A DNA stretch of 64,000 bases from Streptomyces sp. MZ04 (GCF_004684775.1 NZ_SRIC01000002.1:62001-126000); one strand, 5' to 3'; positions 47,577 to 56,984 are shown, counted from the first letter of the stretch. The notes: generated from the sequence alone by a model not told the origin. Translations and numbers: made by a program.

Positions 47577-48026
47577 GGTGCTCGTAGGATGCCCGGATGC
47601 GCAAGCCGATACCGATGAACCGCCGTACCTGGGTTGCCGTGTGGGTGGTGCTGTGTGCGGCCGGTCTCGCCGTTACCGCCGAACTGAGCGCCTCCTCGGC
47701 ACCGGATCCGTCGCCCGAGAAGTCCGTCAGTGCCGAGTGTGCCCAGTACATCGCGGACATCGAGAGGCAGTTGGCCAGGGCTGGGCAGGAAGGCGAGGAA
47801 GACGGAGTGCTGGGCTTCTCGCGAGTCCGGGTCGGCACTGAGGACGACTGCGGTGACGAGTTCCGCAACCACTTCGGCGGCGATCGGTGAGCCGCGGTAG
47901 CTTCTGGCTCGCCGCGATGGCAGGGGCAACCTTCGTCGGTGCCGGGGCGATCATCGCCGTGGGCGCCACGTCGGAAACAGAGCCGCGGCCCACGCCGCCG
48001 CGGGTGTACTCCTCCTGCCTGGCGGC
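47577..48026 (+). repeat. 450-bp direct repeat, copy 2
   Basis: Partner of 14444-14893 with three differences seen. Here both genes inside it have natural-looking ends and a small upstream gene, so this copy is the better candidate for the original. Confidence 0.95.
47597..47890 (+). CDS. small membrane-anchored protein (copy 2)
   Basis: 97 residues, identical to the product at 14464 except Ala for Glu at residue 52. One N-terminal membrane segment, acidic extracytoplasmic tail with two Cys. Follows the secreted-peptide gene and overlaps the next gene by 4 bp, so the three probably form one transcript. Confidence 0.65.
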   Translation: MRKPIPMNRRTWVAVWVVLCAAGLAVTAELSASSAPDPSPEKSVSAECAQYIADIERQLARAGQEGEEDGVLGFSRVRVGTEDDCGDEFRNHFGGDR

Positions 48027-48072
48027 AGACACCAAGCCGATTGCCGACGCTGACCCGTGCGGCGGCCGCTGA
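47887..48072 (+). CDS. small hydrophobic protein (copy 2)
   Basis: 61 residues from GTG 47887: SRGSFWLAAMAGATFVGAGA membrane segment, then ETEPRPTPPRVYSSCLAADT, KPIADADPCGGR. The two Cys in the tail and the clean ending suggest this is the intact form of the gene truncated at 14754-14939. Confidence 0.55.
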   Translation: MSRGSFWLAAMAGATFVGAGAIIAVGATSETEPRPTPPRVYSSCLAADTKPIADADPCGGR

Positions 48073-48183
48073 AGACCGCCTGCGCGACTGTCCGCCGCAG
48101 GTCGGCAAGACACCCAAACCGAGCCGGGCTTCGAGCTGTTGCGCGCGGGTACTGCTTGCTTGAGCCGGCTGGATGAGCTTCCG

Positions 48184-48600
48184 GCTACGTCAGGAGCCGG
48201 AAGGCAGGCTGTTGGGCCCAGGCTCTGAGGAATTCCGCTGAGCCGTATGCGGCGGGTCGCGGATCGGTCATCGTAGCGACGATGCCCGGAAGGCCGGCCA
48301 CGATGGGCACCTGGTCCTCCCGTAGTGCGGCGTTGGCGACGCCGCCGTTCAAGTCCATGACGGCGGCGGTCAGCAGGGCCGTGACGACGTGGTCGACGGG
48401 GCTGTTGCAGAACGCGATGACGTCGACGGCGTGGGTCGGGGTGAAGCCGATAAGGGGTTCCTGGTCGACCCGTCGGCGTGTTCGGCCTCGAAGACAACCT
48501 CGTCGCCGTTGCCGGGCCCCATGAGAGAGATCAGGACGGGCCGACGCCCGTCGACGTGACGGTGTCCGTGATGCCCAGGCTCTCCGCGTGAATGCTCACG
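48184..48600 (-). pseudogene. DUF6368-type gene with frameshift
   Basis: SIHAESLGITDTVTVDGRRP, VLISLMGPGNGDEVVFEAEH is followed, after a frame change near 48470, by LIGFTPTHAVDVIAFCNSPV, DHVVTALLTAAVMDLNGGVA, AALREDQVPIVAGLPGIVAT, AYGSAEFLRAWAQQPAFRLL. This matches DUF6368 as I recall it. The N-terminal third is absent. Function unknown. Confidence 0.65.
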
Positions 48601-48754
48601 TCGAACGCGCCGACCCGCTTCCCCTCAAAACGCCGCCGTCCCGATGTGGTCGCCGCCCGGCGCACGCCCGCATCCGCAGCGAGAGGGGCATACGCTGGGG
48701 CGGACGGCCTCTCGATGCGGATGCATGATCACGGCGGCCTTTCTGGCCACGGCA

Positions 48755-49642
48755 TTACGTGAGTTGCGGTGCCACCTCGGCTGCGATCCACTCCATTGCC
48801 TTCTCGACATGTTCAGCCGCGACAGGCAGCCACAGGGTACAAGTGGTGAGTCCCGCTTCGGCGAGCCGTCCGAGGTCGTCGGCGACGCCGGCTGCGGTGG
48901 GCGCAGGGCCGCCGAGCGGCCGTCCCGGTGGCGGAACCGCCGCGGGGACGCCGGGCGGAGTGAGGAATGCGGCTGAAGCGAGCGTCAGGCGGTCAGTGTG
49001 TCCTGTAGCGCCGGCGAGGTCACGCAGGCGGCGCCGGACGTTGGTGACCTCCGTGGCGTCGGCGCCGGTGCCGTACCAGCCGTCGCCGAACCTCAGCACA
49101 CGGCGCAGGGCGGCGTCGCTGTGGCCGCCGATCCACACGGGCGGACCGCCGGCGGTGACCGGAGGCACTCCCAGGTGTGCGGAGCGCAGTGTCGTGAACG
49201 GCCCGTCGAAGTCTGCGGGTCGCTGGGTCCACAGGGCCTTGGCGGCGGCGAGGTGGTCGTCGGTGCGTGCGCCGCGTTCGCGGGCGGGTACGCCGACGGC
49301 GGTGAACTCGTCGGGGTTCCAGCCGGTGCCGACGCCCAGGATCAGGCGGCCGCCGGAGATGACGTCCAGGGTGGCCGCCTGGTTGGCGAGCAGCAACGCC
49401 GGGTAGTACGGCGCGACGAGTACGGACGTCAGCAGCCGCAGGCGCGTCGTCGCCCCTGCGACGGCCGACAGCAGAACAAGCGGGTCCGTGTCGAGGCCGA
49501 AACCGCTGTCCAGGAGGCGGTTGCCGACCGCAACGTGATCGAAGCCCAATTCTTCGGCGCGGCGTGCGGCACGCAGCACGCTGGCTCCGTCGTTGAGCGG
49601 CCAGCGCGGTTGAAGGGAGACGCCCAGGCGCAGCAGGGGCAT
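48755..49642 (-). CDS. LLM-class F420-dependent oxidoreductase
   Basis: 295 residues, bacterial-luciferase-like TIM barrel: LRAARRAEELGFDHVAVGNR, LLTSVLVAPYYPALLLANQA, ATLDVISGGRLILGVGTGWN, PVWIGGHSDAALRRVLRFGD and LTTCTLWLPVAAEHVEKAME. The ISGGRxxLGVGTGW block is the cofactor-phosphate site typical of F420-using members. Substrate unknown; such enzymes often tailor natural products or detoxify nitro-aromatics. ATG 49642 precedes the first barrel strand. Confidence 0.88.
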   Translation of the reverse strand: MPLLRLGVSLQPRWPLNDGASVLRAARRAEELGFDHVAVGNRLLDSGFGLDTDPLVLLSAVAGATTRLRLLTSVLVAPYYPALLLANQAATLDVISGGRLILGVGTGWNPDEFTAVGVPARERGARTDDHLAAAKALWTQRPADFDGPFTTLRSAHLGVPPVTAGGPPVWIGGHSDAALRRVLRFGDGWYGTGADATEVTNVRRRLRDLAGATGHTDRLTLASAAFLTPPGVPAAVPPPGRPLGGPAPTAAGVADDLGRLAEAGLTTCTLWLPVAAEHVEKAMEWIAAEVAPQLT

Positions 49643-49723
49643 GAGGTTGCCTTTCGGTGGCAGTCCGGTGGCGACACGACGATCACCCGACCGTCCTGTC
49701 GCCACATCCAACTCCCGTACCAC

Positions 49724-50148
49724 TCCTATTCATTCCGGCCGGTACGCCAGCGCCCGCCTGGTGGTCGTTCTTCAGCTCGTCGCGTGCCGGTCGCGGCACT
49801 GGCGCCGACAGCGGACGGACGAGGGCGAGAACCTGGCGACCCAAGCCTCTCGGAACACGGCGCAGGCATCCGGCGACCACCGACAGCGCACTGTCTCTGC
49901 GACGATGACCCGGCGTCAGGCCGCCATAGGAGATCAGGTGACCTCATGCCGTCATGCCCGCGCTGGCGGGTGGTGTAATCGGCGGCCCGTGCAGGGTGGG
50001 GCATCGGGGCGGCCCTGACGCTGGCACCGGACCGGTGCCGGGAGTAGCGTGCGAGCGAAGCCTCTCTTCATGTCCGGCCGTACGCAGGTCACTTGTGGAC
50101 GGTTGCGCCCCGGTCACGCCCGACGGCAATGATCGGGAAGGGGGAGCG
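49724..50148. other. no recognisable gene
   Basis: About 425 bp between the oxidoreductase gene and the sensor kinase relic. Only low-quality frames. It should hold the promoters for both divergent units. Confidence 0.4.
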
Positions 50149-51876
50149 ATGCCGACGACCGCGGCAGATCTCGCTGTTCGCACGCGGAGGCCGGTGCTCC
50201 TGGTCGGCCTGGCGGGCCCGGCGGCGGCCGCCGCCGGTTGTGCCGCTCTCGCGCGGCGGGCGGCACGCCGGCGATCCATGCCGGGCTGATCATCTGGATC
50301 GCGGTGTCCTACTCCGCGGCAGGTCTCGTCGCATGGTGGCAGCGGCCTGCCAACCGCGTCGGTCCACTGATGCTGCTCGCGGGGGCGGCCACCCTCCTCT
50401 CGGCTCTGTCGTGGGCGGGCGACACCGCCGTACAGACCGTTGGGCAACTGTTCGACCTGCTGCCGATGGTGCTGATCTTGCACCTGTTCCTGGCGTTCCC
50501 GGCCGGACGGCTGACGGGACGGCCGACGAGGCTGCTCGTCGGCCTTGGCTACGTGGCCGCGGTCGGTGCGCAGCCGGTGGTGATGATGTTGGGCGGTTTC
50601 GGCCCGGACCACCCTCTGCGGATGGTCGACGCGCCCGACGTGGCCAGGGTGCTGTACGACGGTGAGCTCGTCGCGATCAGTGTCCTCTCGCTCGCCGGCG
50701 TCGCACTGCTCGCGACCCGTCGGCGGGCCTGCGGGCGGCCGCTGCGCCGGTCGCTGGGGTTGCTGATCGACTCCTTCGGGCTCGGCCTGGTGATGATCTC
50801 CGACCTGCTGCTGGTGGGCGTGTTCGGCGGGCCGCCGTTCCCGGTGATCCAACGCGTGAGCCTCGCGGTGATCGGCCTCGCCCCCGTCGGCTTCCTCGCC
50901 GGCCTGCTGGGCGCCCGGCTGGCCCGCGCTGCCGTCGCGGGCCTCGTGATGGAGCTGCGGGCCGAACCGGCCGATCTGCGGGCCCCGTTGGCCCGGGCGC
51001 TGGGCGATCCGTCACTGGTCCTGGTCTACTGGCTGCCGGAGTTCGCCAGCTGGACCGACCAACACGGCAAAACCGCTCGGTCTGCCCGCAGGACCATCCC
51101 GGGCGACCACCCTCATCGAGCGTGACGGCGCGCCGGTGGCGGCCCTCAACCACGACGCGGCGCTGAACGACGAACGCGAACTCCTCGACGCGGTCGGCGC
51201 CGCCGCGGCCATCGCGTTGGAGACCGGCCGGGTGCAGGCCGAACTGCGGGCCCACGTAGATGAGTTGTGCGGTTCCCGGGCCCGGGTGATCGAGGCGGGC
51301 CAGAAGGAGCGCCAGCGGCTGGAGCGCGATCTGCACGACGGGGCCCAGCAGCGGCTCATCGCGCTCTCCCTCGACCTGGCCATGCTGGAGGCGAGTCTCG
51401 GCGGCGACCCGGTCGCCCGTGCCCATGTGGCCCAGGCAAGGGGTGAGATCGCCACCTCCCTGGCGGAGCTGCGCGACGTGGCGCGCGGGCTGCACCCGGC
51501 CGTCCTCAGCGCGCACGGGCTCGCCGTCGCCCTCGAGTCGCTGGCCGCGCGGGCGCCCGTGCCGGTCCGGCTGACGGTACGGCTCGACGGCAGACTCGCC
51601 GAGGCCGTCGAGGTCGCGGCGTACTACGTGGTCTGCGAGAGCCTGGCCAACATCGGAAAGCAGGCCCGGGCGACCGCGGCGACGGTGAGCGTGGCGCAGG
51701 CGGACGGCCGGATCGTGGTGGAGGTCCTCGACAACGGTCATGGGGGGCGCCGACACCGAGGGCGGCAGCGGCCTGCGGGGACTGGCCGACCGGGTCGAGG
51801 CGCTCGGCGGCAGGCTGCGCGTGTGGACGTCGAGCGGCGCCGGTACCCAGGTGGAGGCGGAGTTGCCATGCGCGTA
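50149..51876 (+). pseudogene. NarX/DesK-type sensor histidine kinase, frameshifted
   Basis: Starts MPTTAADLAVRTRRPVLLVG, then another frame carries six membrane segments (LIIWIAVSYSAAGLVAWW ... LVMISDLLLVGVFGG). A third holds the HisKA_3 dimer domain (EAGQKERQRLERDLHDGAQQ, RLIALSLDLAMLEASLGG; the phospho-acceptor His is in RDLHDGAQQR) and part of the ATPase domain (YYVVCESLANIGKQARATAA). A last frameshift at about 51745 precedes GADTEGGSGLRGLADRVEAL and ELPCA. Three indels in an otherwise well-preserved gene. Confidence 0.8.
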
Positions 51877-52512
51877 GCCATCGCCGAGGACAGCGTCCTG
51901 CTCCGGGAGGGCCTGGCCCGGCCTCTGGGCGATGCCGGATGCGAGGTGCTGGGGCGCTGCGGGGACGCCGAGGAACCGCTCGCTCTGCTGCGGAGCCAAC
52001 TGCCGGACGTGGTCGTCGTCGACATCCGGCTGCCGCCCACCCACAGTGACGAGGGACTGCGGGCAGCGGTGGAGATCCGCGCGGCCCATCCCGAGGTCGG
52101 GGTGCTCGTGCTGTCCCAGTACGTCGAGCCCGGCCTGGCGATGAAGCTGCTGGCCGACTCGGCGGAAGGCGTCGGCTGTCTGCTCAAGGACCGCATCAGT
52201 GATGTGCCCGACTTCCTGGCCGCCGTCCGCAGGGTCGCCGGCGGCGGCTCCGTCATCGACCCGATCATCGTCTCCACGCTCCTGTCGCGACGGCGCAGCG
52301 ACGACCCGCTCGGCCGGCTGACGCCGCGGGAGCGCGAGGTGCTCGAGCTGATGGCCGCCGCAAACTCCAACCAGGGCATCGCCGACCGGCTGGTGATCAC
52401 GCTGCGCGCCGTGGAGAAGTACGTCTCCAGCATCTTCGGCAAGCTCGATCTCCCGGCCAGGGGCAGCGAGTCCCGGCGTGTGCTGGCCGTGCTGATGTTC
52501 CTCCGGACCTGA
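51868..52512 (+). CDS. NarL-family response regulator
   Basis: 214 residues. The receiver domain (1-125) has acidic pair ED in MRVAIAEDSVLLREG, phospho-Asp in VVVVDIRLPP and Lys in VGCLLKDRISD. The LuxR-type HTH (150-210) is RLTPREREVLELMAAANSNQ, GIADRLVITLRAVEKYVSSI. It overlaps the 3' end of the kinase gene by 9 bp, so they are cognate partners. With the kinase broken, the regulator may be unphosphorylated or driven by another donor. Confidence 0.92.
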   Translation: MRVAIAEDSVLLREGLARPLGDAGCEVLGRCGDAEEPLALLRSQLPDVVVVDIRLPPTHSDEGLRAAVEIRAAHPEVGVLVLSQYVEPGLAMKLLADSAEGVGCLLKDRISDVPDFLAAVRRVAGGGSVIDPIIVSTLLSRRRSDDPLGRLTPREREVLELMAAANSNQGIADRLVITLRAVEKYVSSIFGKLDLPARGSESRRVLAVLMFLRT

Positions 52513-52582
52513 CCGGGCTACGCGGCCGGTGAGACACAGGCTTCTTCAAGTGCCGGTGGTCCTCGTCGCCGAGCTTGTTGTT

Positions 52583-52690
52583 TGCTGCTCACCTACGACC
52601 AGGTGCGCGCCTACGAGCTGCCCGCGACGGAGGGCAAGCGCGGCGATCCCGATGGCCGGCCTTCGCCGATCGCTACGGCTTCGACAGGGC
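52583..52690 (+). pseudogene. small accessory-gene fragment
   Basis: LTYDQVRAYELPATEGKRGD followed by an indel and PAFADRYGFDRAPW resembles a hypothetical protein common on Streptomyces integrative elements. Only about 35 codons remain. Confidence 0.35.
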
Positions 52691-52774
52691 GCCATGGAGC
52701 GAACAGGGCAAGGCGGGAAGGGAAGTTGCCGGGCCGGACGTGTCACGGGCGGCGTACGGGTTGCACAGCCGCGC

Positions 52775-52985
52775 TCAGACGTCGGTTCCGTCGCCGTCGC
52801 TGTCCTCCACCGTGTCGTTGAGGTGTGCGACGGCGTCGTCCGCGTTCTGGCCGAACCTTGCCAGGTCCTCGGCTGCTTGCCGGAGTGCCGCGACGTCATG
52901 ACGGCCCGACTGTCCATCGGTGACGATGTCCTCGAGGACGGCGGTCAGGCGGTTCGGGCCGGTGTAGATGGTCTCCACGGCTGTC
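52775..52985 (-). pseudogene. C-terminal remnant of a small conserved gene (copy B)
   Basis: ETIYTGPNRLTAVLEDIVTD, VAALRQAAEDLARFGQNADD, AVAHLNDTVEDSDGDGTDV and stop. The only start region is replaced by the DnaE2-like fragment upstream. Same family as the relic at 44793. Confidence 0.5.
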
Positions 52986-52989
52986 TCAA

Positions 52990-53753
52990 CGACGGGTCCG
53001 CGAAGCGGTATCCGACGGCCGGAGCGCAGGAACGCCCTCCGGGGTCGGACTGGACGCCGTGGGGCTCCTCGGCGGTCACACGCGCGGGCGCCGGGTCCTG
53101 GCGACTCCCCCGGACGCCCCGCCGCACGGTCCGCCCGGCCAGCCGAAGTAAGCCCGCCCCCGTCCCGGTACGTCCCAGGTAGACGGCCTCCAGCCGCAGC
53201 CCCGCCCCCGCGATCCTCCGCCATGGCGCGAGCAGCTCCTCGGCCAAGGTCGGGGCATCCGGACATGAGCGCGGCCACCGGCTCCGAAGCAAGCCCCAGC
53301 AGCATCACCAGGCCGTCGCCGAGGTGCTCGTCGAGCACCGGCCAGGGGGTCACCGGCACGCCGGCCCACCGGCCGGGCATGGGCTGCCGACACGATCCGG
53401 CGCAGCCGCGCCCACCCGCCCACGTCCTGCGCCAGCAACGTGATCCGCCACTGCGCCTGGACGACGTGCGCGCCGCCGCGCACCGGCGTCCGCGGCCGCC
53501 CGGCCGCACGGTCCGCGGCGGTGGCAGGGGCGACGGCGAGGTCGACCCCGAAGATGGGGCGGATCCCGGCGGCCGCGCAGGCCTTGGCGAAGCGGACGGT
53601 GCCGGCCACGGTGTCGCGGTCGGTCAGCGCGAGCGTGCTGAGGCCGCGCTCGGCAGCGCGGCGCAACAGGTCGTGGGGGAGCGAGGCGCCGTAGCGGGCC
53701 GAGTGGCCGGAGGCGACGTGAAGGTGGGGGAACCCGAAGGCGTTCACGTTCAC
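52990..53753 (-). pseudogene. error-prone DNA polymerase (DnaE2-like), N-terminal fragment
   Basis: From GTG 53747/53753: FGFPHLHVASGHSARYGASL, PHDLLRRAAERGLSTLALTD, RDTVAGTVRFAKACAAAGIR, PIFGVDLAV is the PHP domain start of a DnaE-type polymerase. Later pieces (EHLGDGLVMLLGLASEPVAA, EELLAPWRRIAGAGLRLEAV) are in other frames. It ends about 250 residues in, fused to the relic at 52775. The polymerase core is entirely absent. Confidence 0.75.
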
Positions 53754-53883
53754 CTCCGATCGCCCGCGACGCGATTCAAGCCAGATGGCTCGATCTGTCA
53801 CCAATGTATCGAACGTAATTCGAACAATGCGAGTCCTCTACCCCGCGTGCCGCATCCGCAACCTGCTGTTTTGACTGAGCGAG

Positions 53884-53943
53884 GTAGTTGGCCCTTGAGC
53901 ACGCTAGTTGGCCTCTGAGCGCGGAAGTTGGCCCGCAGGGTAG
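53884..53943. repeat. three 20-bp repeats around AGTTGGCC
   Basis: (T/A)AGTTGGCC recurs at exact 20-bp steps (53885, 53905, 53925) with partial matches between (TGAGC). Arrays like this occur at the ends of IS21-type elements and in some regulatory regions. Confidence 0.6.
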
Positions 53944-54340
53944 CGAGTGGCTCCCGCCGCCGGGGCCTCGAACGGGTGAGAGCGGCACGGGGTTTCGCCC
54001 GGTCGGTGGGAGCCGCGCTAGCGTGACAAGGGCCGTGATCAACTCAGGAGAGGGCCAACGAATGCCGCTGTTCAGCTCTCCGTGGCTCAACTTCAGGTCG
54101 CCACTCAGATGCTGGAGGACAGGCCCCACGCGCAGGTCACGTTGCTCTCGGCCATGGGCCAAGAGAAGGCTGAGTTCTAGAGCCGCCAGTGCGCGCGGGG
54201 CGCTGTCCAGTGATCAACAGCGACACCACACGATGGCATGACGTATCGGCTGGTTGATGGGTTCGGTCTCTAGTCTCCGGGTGCGGGCTTCGTTCCGGGT
54301 CCGCGTTCTGGTCCATTGCTACGGGTCAAGGGAGTCGGAG

Positions 54341-55417
54341 ATGGCGAACGCAGGTCTGAGGACGATCACGGGTGCGGGGACCGCAACAGCGGCGTTCGTC
54401 GCGCCGATTGAAGGGGGCGGTTCACAGCCGCGACGGGTGGGCAGTTGGCATGAGTTCACCAAGCACCAGGGGGAGACTGCCAGTTCGAATCTGGCCGAGG
54501 CGGTGTACGGCTTCTTCGCCAACGGTGGGCGCGTGTGCTATGTGGCCGCTACGGCTGGTGACGGCCTCGGCGCCTACACGGCTGCACTGACCGCACTGGA
54601 GGACGTTGCGGACGTGAACAGCGTGGTGCTCCCCGACCTGTGGAGGTCCGAGGCCGATGTTCCCGCGATCGCCAAGGCCGCTGCGGGACACTGCGCGCGG
54701 GCGAACCGGATGGCGCTGCTGCACGCCAAGCAGGAGGCGTCGGCCTCGGACGCCGTGAAGGTTCCGGCGCTCTTCGGGCTGGACGAGGACGAGGCCGCGT
54801 TCACCACGGTCTACTACCCGTGGGTGAAGGTGCCGGGCGTCGGCGGTGCTGAGCGGGTCGTCCCGCCGTCGGGTCATGTTGCCGGGGTCTGGGCCCGCAC
54901 CGATGCCGAGCGAGGCGTTTTCAAGGCACCGGTGAACCAGCCGGTCCGTGGCGCTGCCGACCTCACGGTGCAACTGACCAACGCTGACCAAGAACCGCTG
55001 AACGAGGTGGGAGTGAACTGCCTGCGCGTCATCTCCGGGCAAGGTCTGCGGGTATGGGGCGCCCGGACCTTGTCACGCGGCGGCGACTGGAAGTACGTGA
55101 GTGTCCGGCGTCTGGCCAATTTTCTGATCGAGTCGGTCAGGACCAGCACAACGTGGGCTGCCTTCGAGCCGAACGACGCCACGCTTCAAGCGAGCCTGCG
55201 TGCCAGCGTCACCACCTTCCTGACGGACCAGTGGCGCCAGGGCGCCCTGGTCGGCAGCACACCGGACACCGCGTTCTTCGTGGTGTGCGACGAGAGCAAC
55301 AATCCGCCCGAGTCTGTCGCAGCTGGCAAGGTCGTCATGGATATCGGCGTCGCGCCTGTACGGCCGGCCGAGTTCATTCGCCTCCCCATCGTGCAGAACA
55401 CTGGCACCGGCCAGTAG
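54341..55417 (+). CDS. contractile tail-sheath-family protein (orphan)
   Basis: 358 residues starting after GGGAGTCGGAG. The N-terminal part matches sheath domain I (GAGTATAAFVAPIEGGG, SWHEFTKHQGET, NLAEAVYGFFANGGRVCYVA). The C-terminal part is the conserved sheath domain: WKYVSVRRLANFLIESVRTS, TTWAAFEPNDATLQASLRAS, VTTFLTDQWRQGALVGSTPD, FFVVCDESNNPPESVAAGKV, VRPAEFIRLPIVQ. Sheath subunits form the contracting outer tube of phage tails, R-pyocins and extracellular contractile injection systems. No tube, baseplate, spike or ATPase gene is nearby. It may be a stand-alone sheath-like protein or the last piece of a lost system. Confidence 0.85.
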   Translation: MANAGLRTITGAGTATAAFVAPIEGGGSQPRRVGSWHEFTKHQGETASSNLAEAVYGFFANGGRVCYVAATAGDGLGAYTAALTALEDVADVNSVVLPDLWRSEADVPAIAKAAAGHCARANRMALLHAKQEASASDAVKVPALFGLDEDEAAFTTVYYPWVKVPGVGGAERVVPPSGHVAGVWARTDAERGVFKAPVNQPVRGAADLTVQLTNADQEPLNEVGVNCLRVISGQGLRVWGARTLSRGGDWKYVSVRRLANFLIESVRTSTTWAAFEPNDATLQASLRASVTTFLTDQWRQGALVGSTPDTAFFVVCDESNNPPESVAAGKVVMDIGVAPVRPAEFIRLPIVQNTGTGQ

Positions 55418-55576
55418 CCCGTCAGTACGAAGTGCCGCCCCGCCGTCCCGAAGCGGCGAGCGGCGCACTGGCCGATGGCCTGCTCCACAGGCCAGGGCAG
55501 ATGCCTTGATCGTCCGACGCCCTCCTCGCTACGCCGACGGCCCGGGCGCCATGAGCTGCGATGAAAGGGAACGCGC

Positions 55577-56215
55577 GTGATCCGAGTGTTGATCGTTGAT
55601 GTCGAGAGTCAGGCCCGTGCATGCCTGCGGACCGAACTGGAGGCGGTCAAGGACATCACGGTCGTCGGCGAAGTCGCCGACACCTCGCAAGCCGCCGATG
55701 CCGTCAGCAAGCACTAGCCCGACGTGGTGCTCATGGACCTCCAAGTCCCCCACAGTGCGGCAGTGGAAGCAATCCGCAACCTGCTGAGTCTGGCAACTCC
55801 TCCACGGATTCTGGCGCTGGCCTCCGCTGAAGCGGAGGGAAGCGTCCTCGCAGCGATTGGCGCCGGGGCCGCGGGCTTCCTCCGGAAGGACCACACCGCT
55901 GGTGAGCTCGCTGGGGCGGTGCGAACCGTGGCAGCCGGTGGCACTGTCCATGCGCCGAAGATCATGAAGACGCTCATCGGCAAGGGGACGGGTGTTCCGG
56001 GGATGCCGGAGAAGATCGCAGCCCTCACTGACTCCGAGCGCGAGGTCTTGGCATGCATCGGCAACGGGCGCACCAACGAGCAGATCGCCGAAGAACTTCA
56101 CCTGTCTCAAACGGCTGTGAAGACGTACGTCTCACGCCTGCTCGCCCGGCTCGGCCTCGACAACCGGCCTCAGGCCGCGATCGTCGCTCACGAAGCTGGC
56201 ATGGTCACGGTCTGA
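55577..56215 (+). pseudogene. NarL-family response regulator with in-frame TAG
   Basis: From GTG 55577: VIRVLIVDVESQARACLRTE, LEAVKDITVVGEVADTSQAA, DAVSKH, then TAG (55715-55717), then PDVVLMDLQVPHSAAVEAIR in the same frame. The phospho-Asp (LMDLQVP) and Lys (GFLRKDHTAG) and a full LuxR HTH (LTDSEREVLACIGNGRTNEQ, IAEELHLSQTAVKTYVSRLL) follow. A CAG or GAG codon mutated to TAG is the simplest cause. A restart at 55724 or 55733 would give a truncated receiver plus intact DNA-binding domain. It lies 160 bp after the sheath gene. Confidence 0.75.
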
Positions 56216-56294
56216 CGTACTTCCGGGCTACGCGACTGGGTACTGGAGTTGGTCACTGAGGCGAGCGGGAGGTCAGCCACAGCGCTGGAACTGT

Positions 56295-56336
56295 GTCGGG
56301 TAGTCGCAGCGTGCTGCCGGGCCGTGACTACCCGAC
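56295..56336. terminator. hairpin 1 of a pair between convergent genes
   Basis: GTCGGGTAGTC at 56295-56305 pairs with GACTACCCGAC at 56326-56336. It lies 80 bp after the response-regulator stop. Confidence 0.6.
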
Positions 56337-56448
56337 CAAGGCTGGGTGCCTTCGAGGAGCTCTGTGTGCCTTGTCCACGAACAAAGCCCTGATCCCCAAG
56401 CCGTGCATCGAAGTTGTCCACCCGGGCCATCTGTCGTGCTCAGTCACA

Positions 56449-56500
56449 GCTGTGGTCGGGTAGCGGAGACCATTGCTGATCTCCGCTACCCGACCACAGC
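56449..56500. terminator. hairpin 2, perfect 21-bp stem
   Basis: Arms 56449-56469 and 56480-56500 are exact complements around a 10-base loop. The stem contains the same GTCGGGTAG core as hairpin 1. It sits between the response regulator (+) and the HNH relic (-), so it can terminate both. Confidence 0.8.
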
Positions 56501-56574
56501 CGTGACGTGGCACCTCAGGCCCCTGCGGCCTCCCCGCCAGCTGTGCGACGGGGAGGCGGTTGGGCAGACGTCAG

Positions 56575-56880
56575 CTATCGCGCGAGCTGCACCTTGATCG
56601 GTACGTTCGGGCAGCGCGTTGCGTTCTCGGCGAGGGCGGCTTCCTCGCTCGGGTCGATCGCCAGCTTCCAGCGCGTTTTCACCGCGACCCAGTGGGTGAC
56701 GTATGCGCAGCGGTCGCCCTCGGCCGGCGGCATCCACGTGGAGGGGTCCTGGTCGGCCTTGGACCGGTTGGATTTGGCGGTGACCGCGATCAGCGTCAGC
56801 GGGGATGCCTGGTCGTTCGCGTACGCCTCACGCCGGGCCGCGTCCCACGCGTAGCCGCCCGAGTCGTGGACTTGTGCGGG
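56575..56880 (-). pseudogene. HNH endonuclease (DUF1524-like), C-terminal half
   Basis: WDAARREAYANDQASPLTLI, AVTAKSNRSKADQDPSTWMP, PAEGDRCAYVTHWVAVKTRW, CPNVPI is the second half of secreted HNH-family proteins; SNRSKADQDP is the conserved N-x-x-K-x-x-x-D block. The signal peptide and the DHxVPLxE half are missing, so no nuclease activity is expected. Confidence 0.75.
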
Positions 56881-56984
56881 CAGGCCGCGCTGCAGCAGGT
56901 TCTTGATCACGCTATGGGCTGTAGCGAAGCTCAGGCGGGCAGGGACAGGCCCTGGAGCCGCAACTCACCGGGTCGGGGGCCGCT

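Noticed and set aside
54082-54180. Short frame ending LSAMGQEKAEF just before the sheath gene, considered as a tail-tube gene
   Set aside because: Only about 30 codons, no start or ribosome site fits, and no tube-protein motif is visible.
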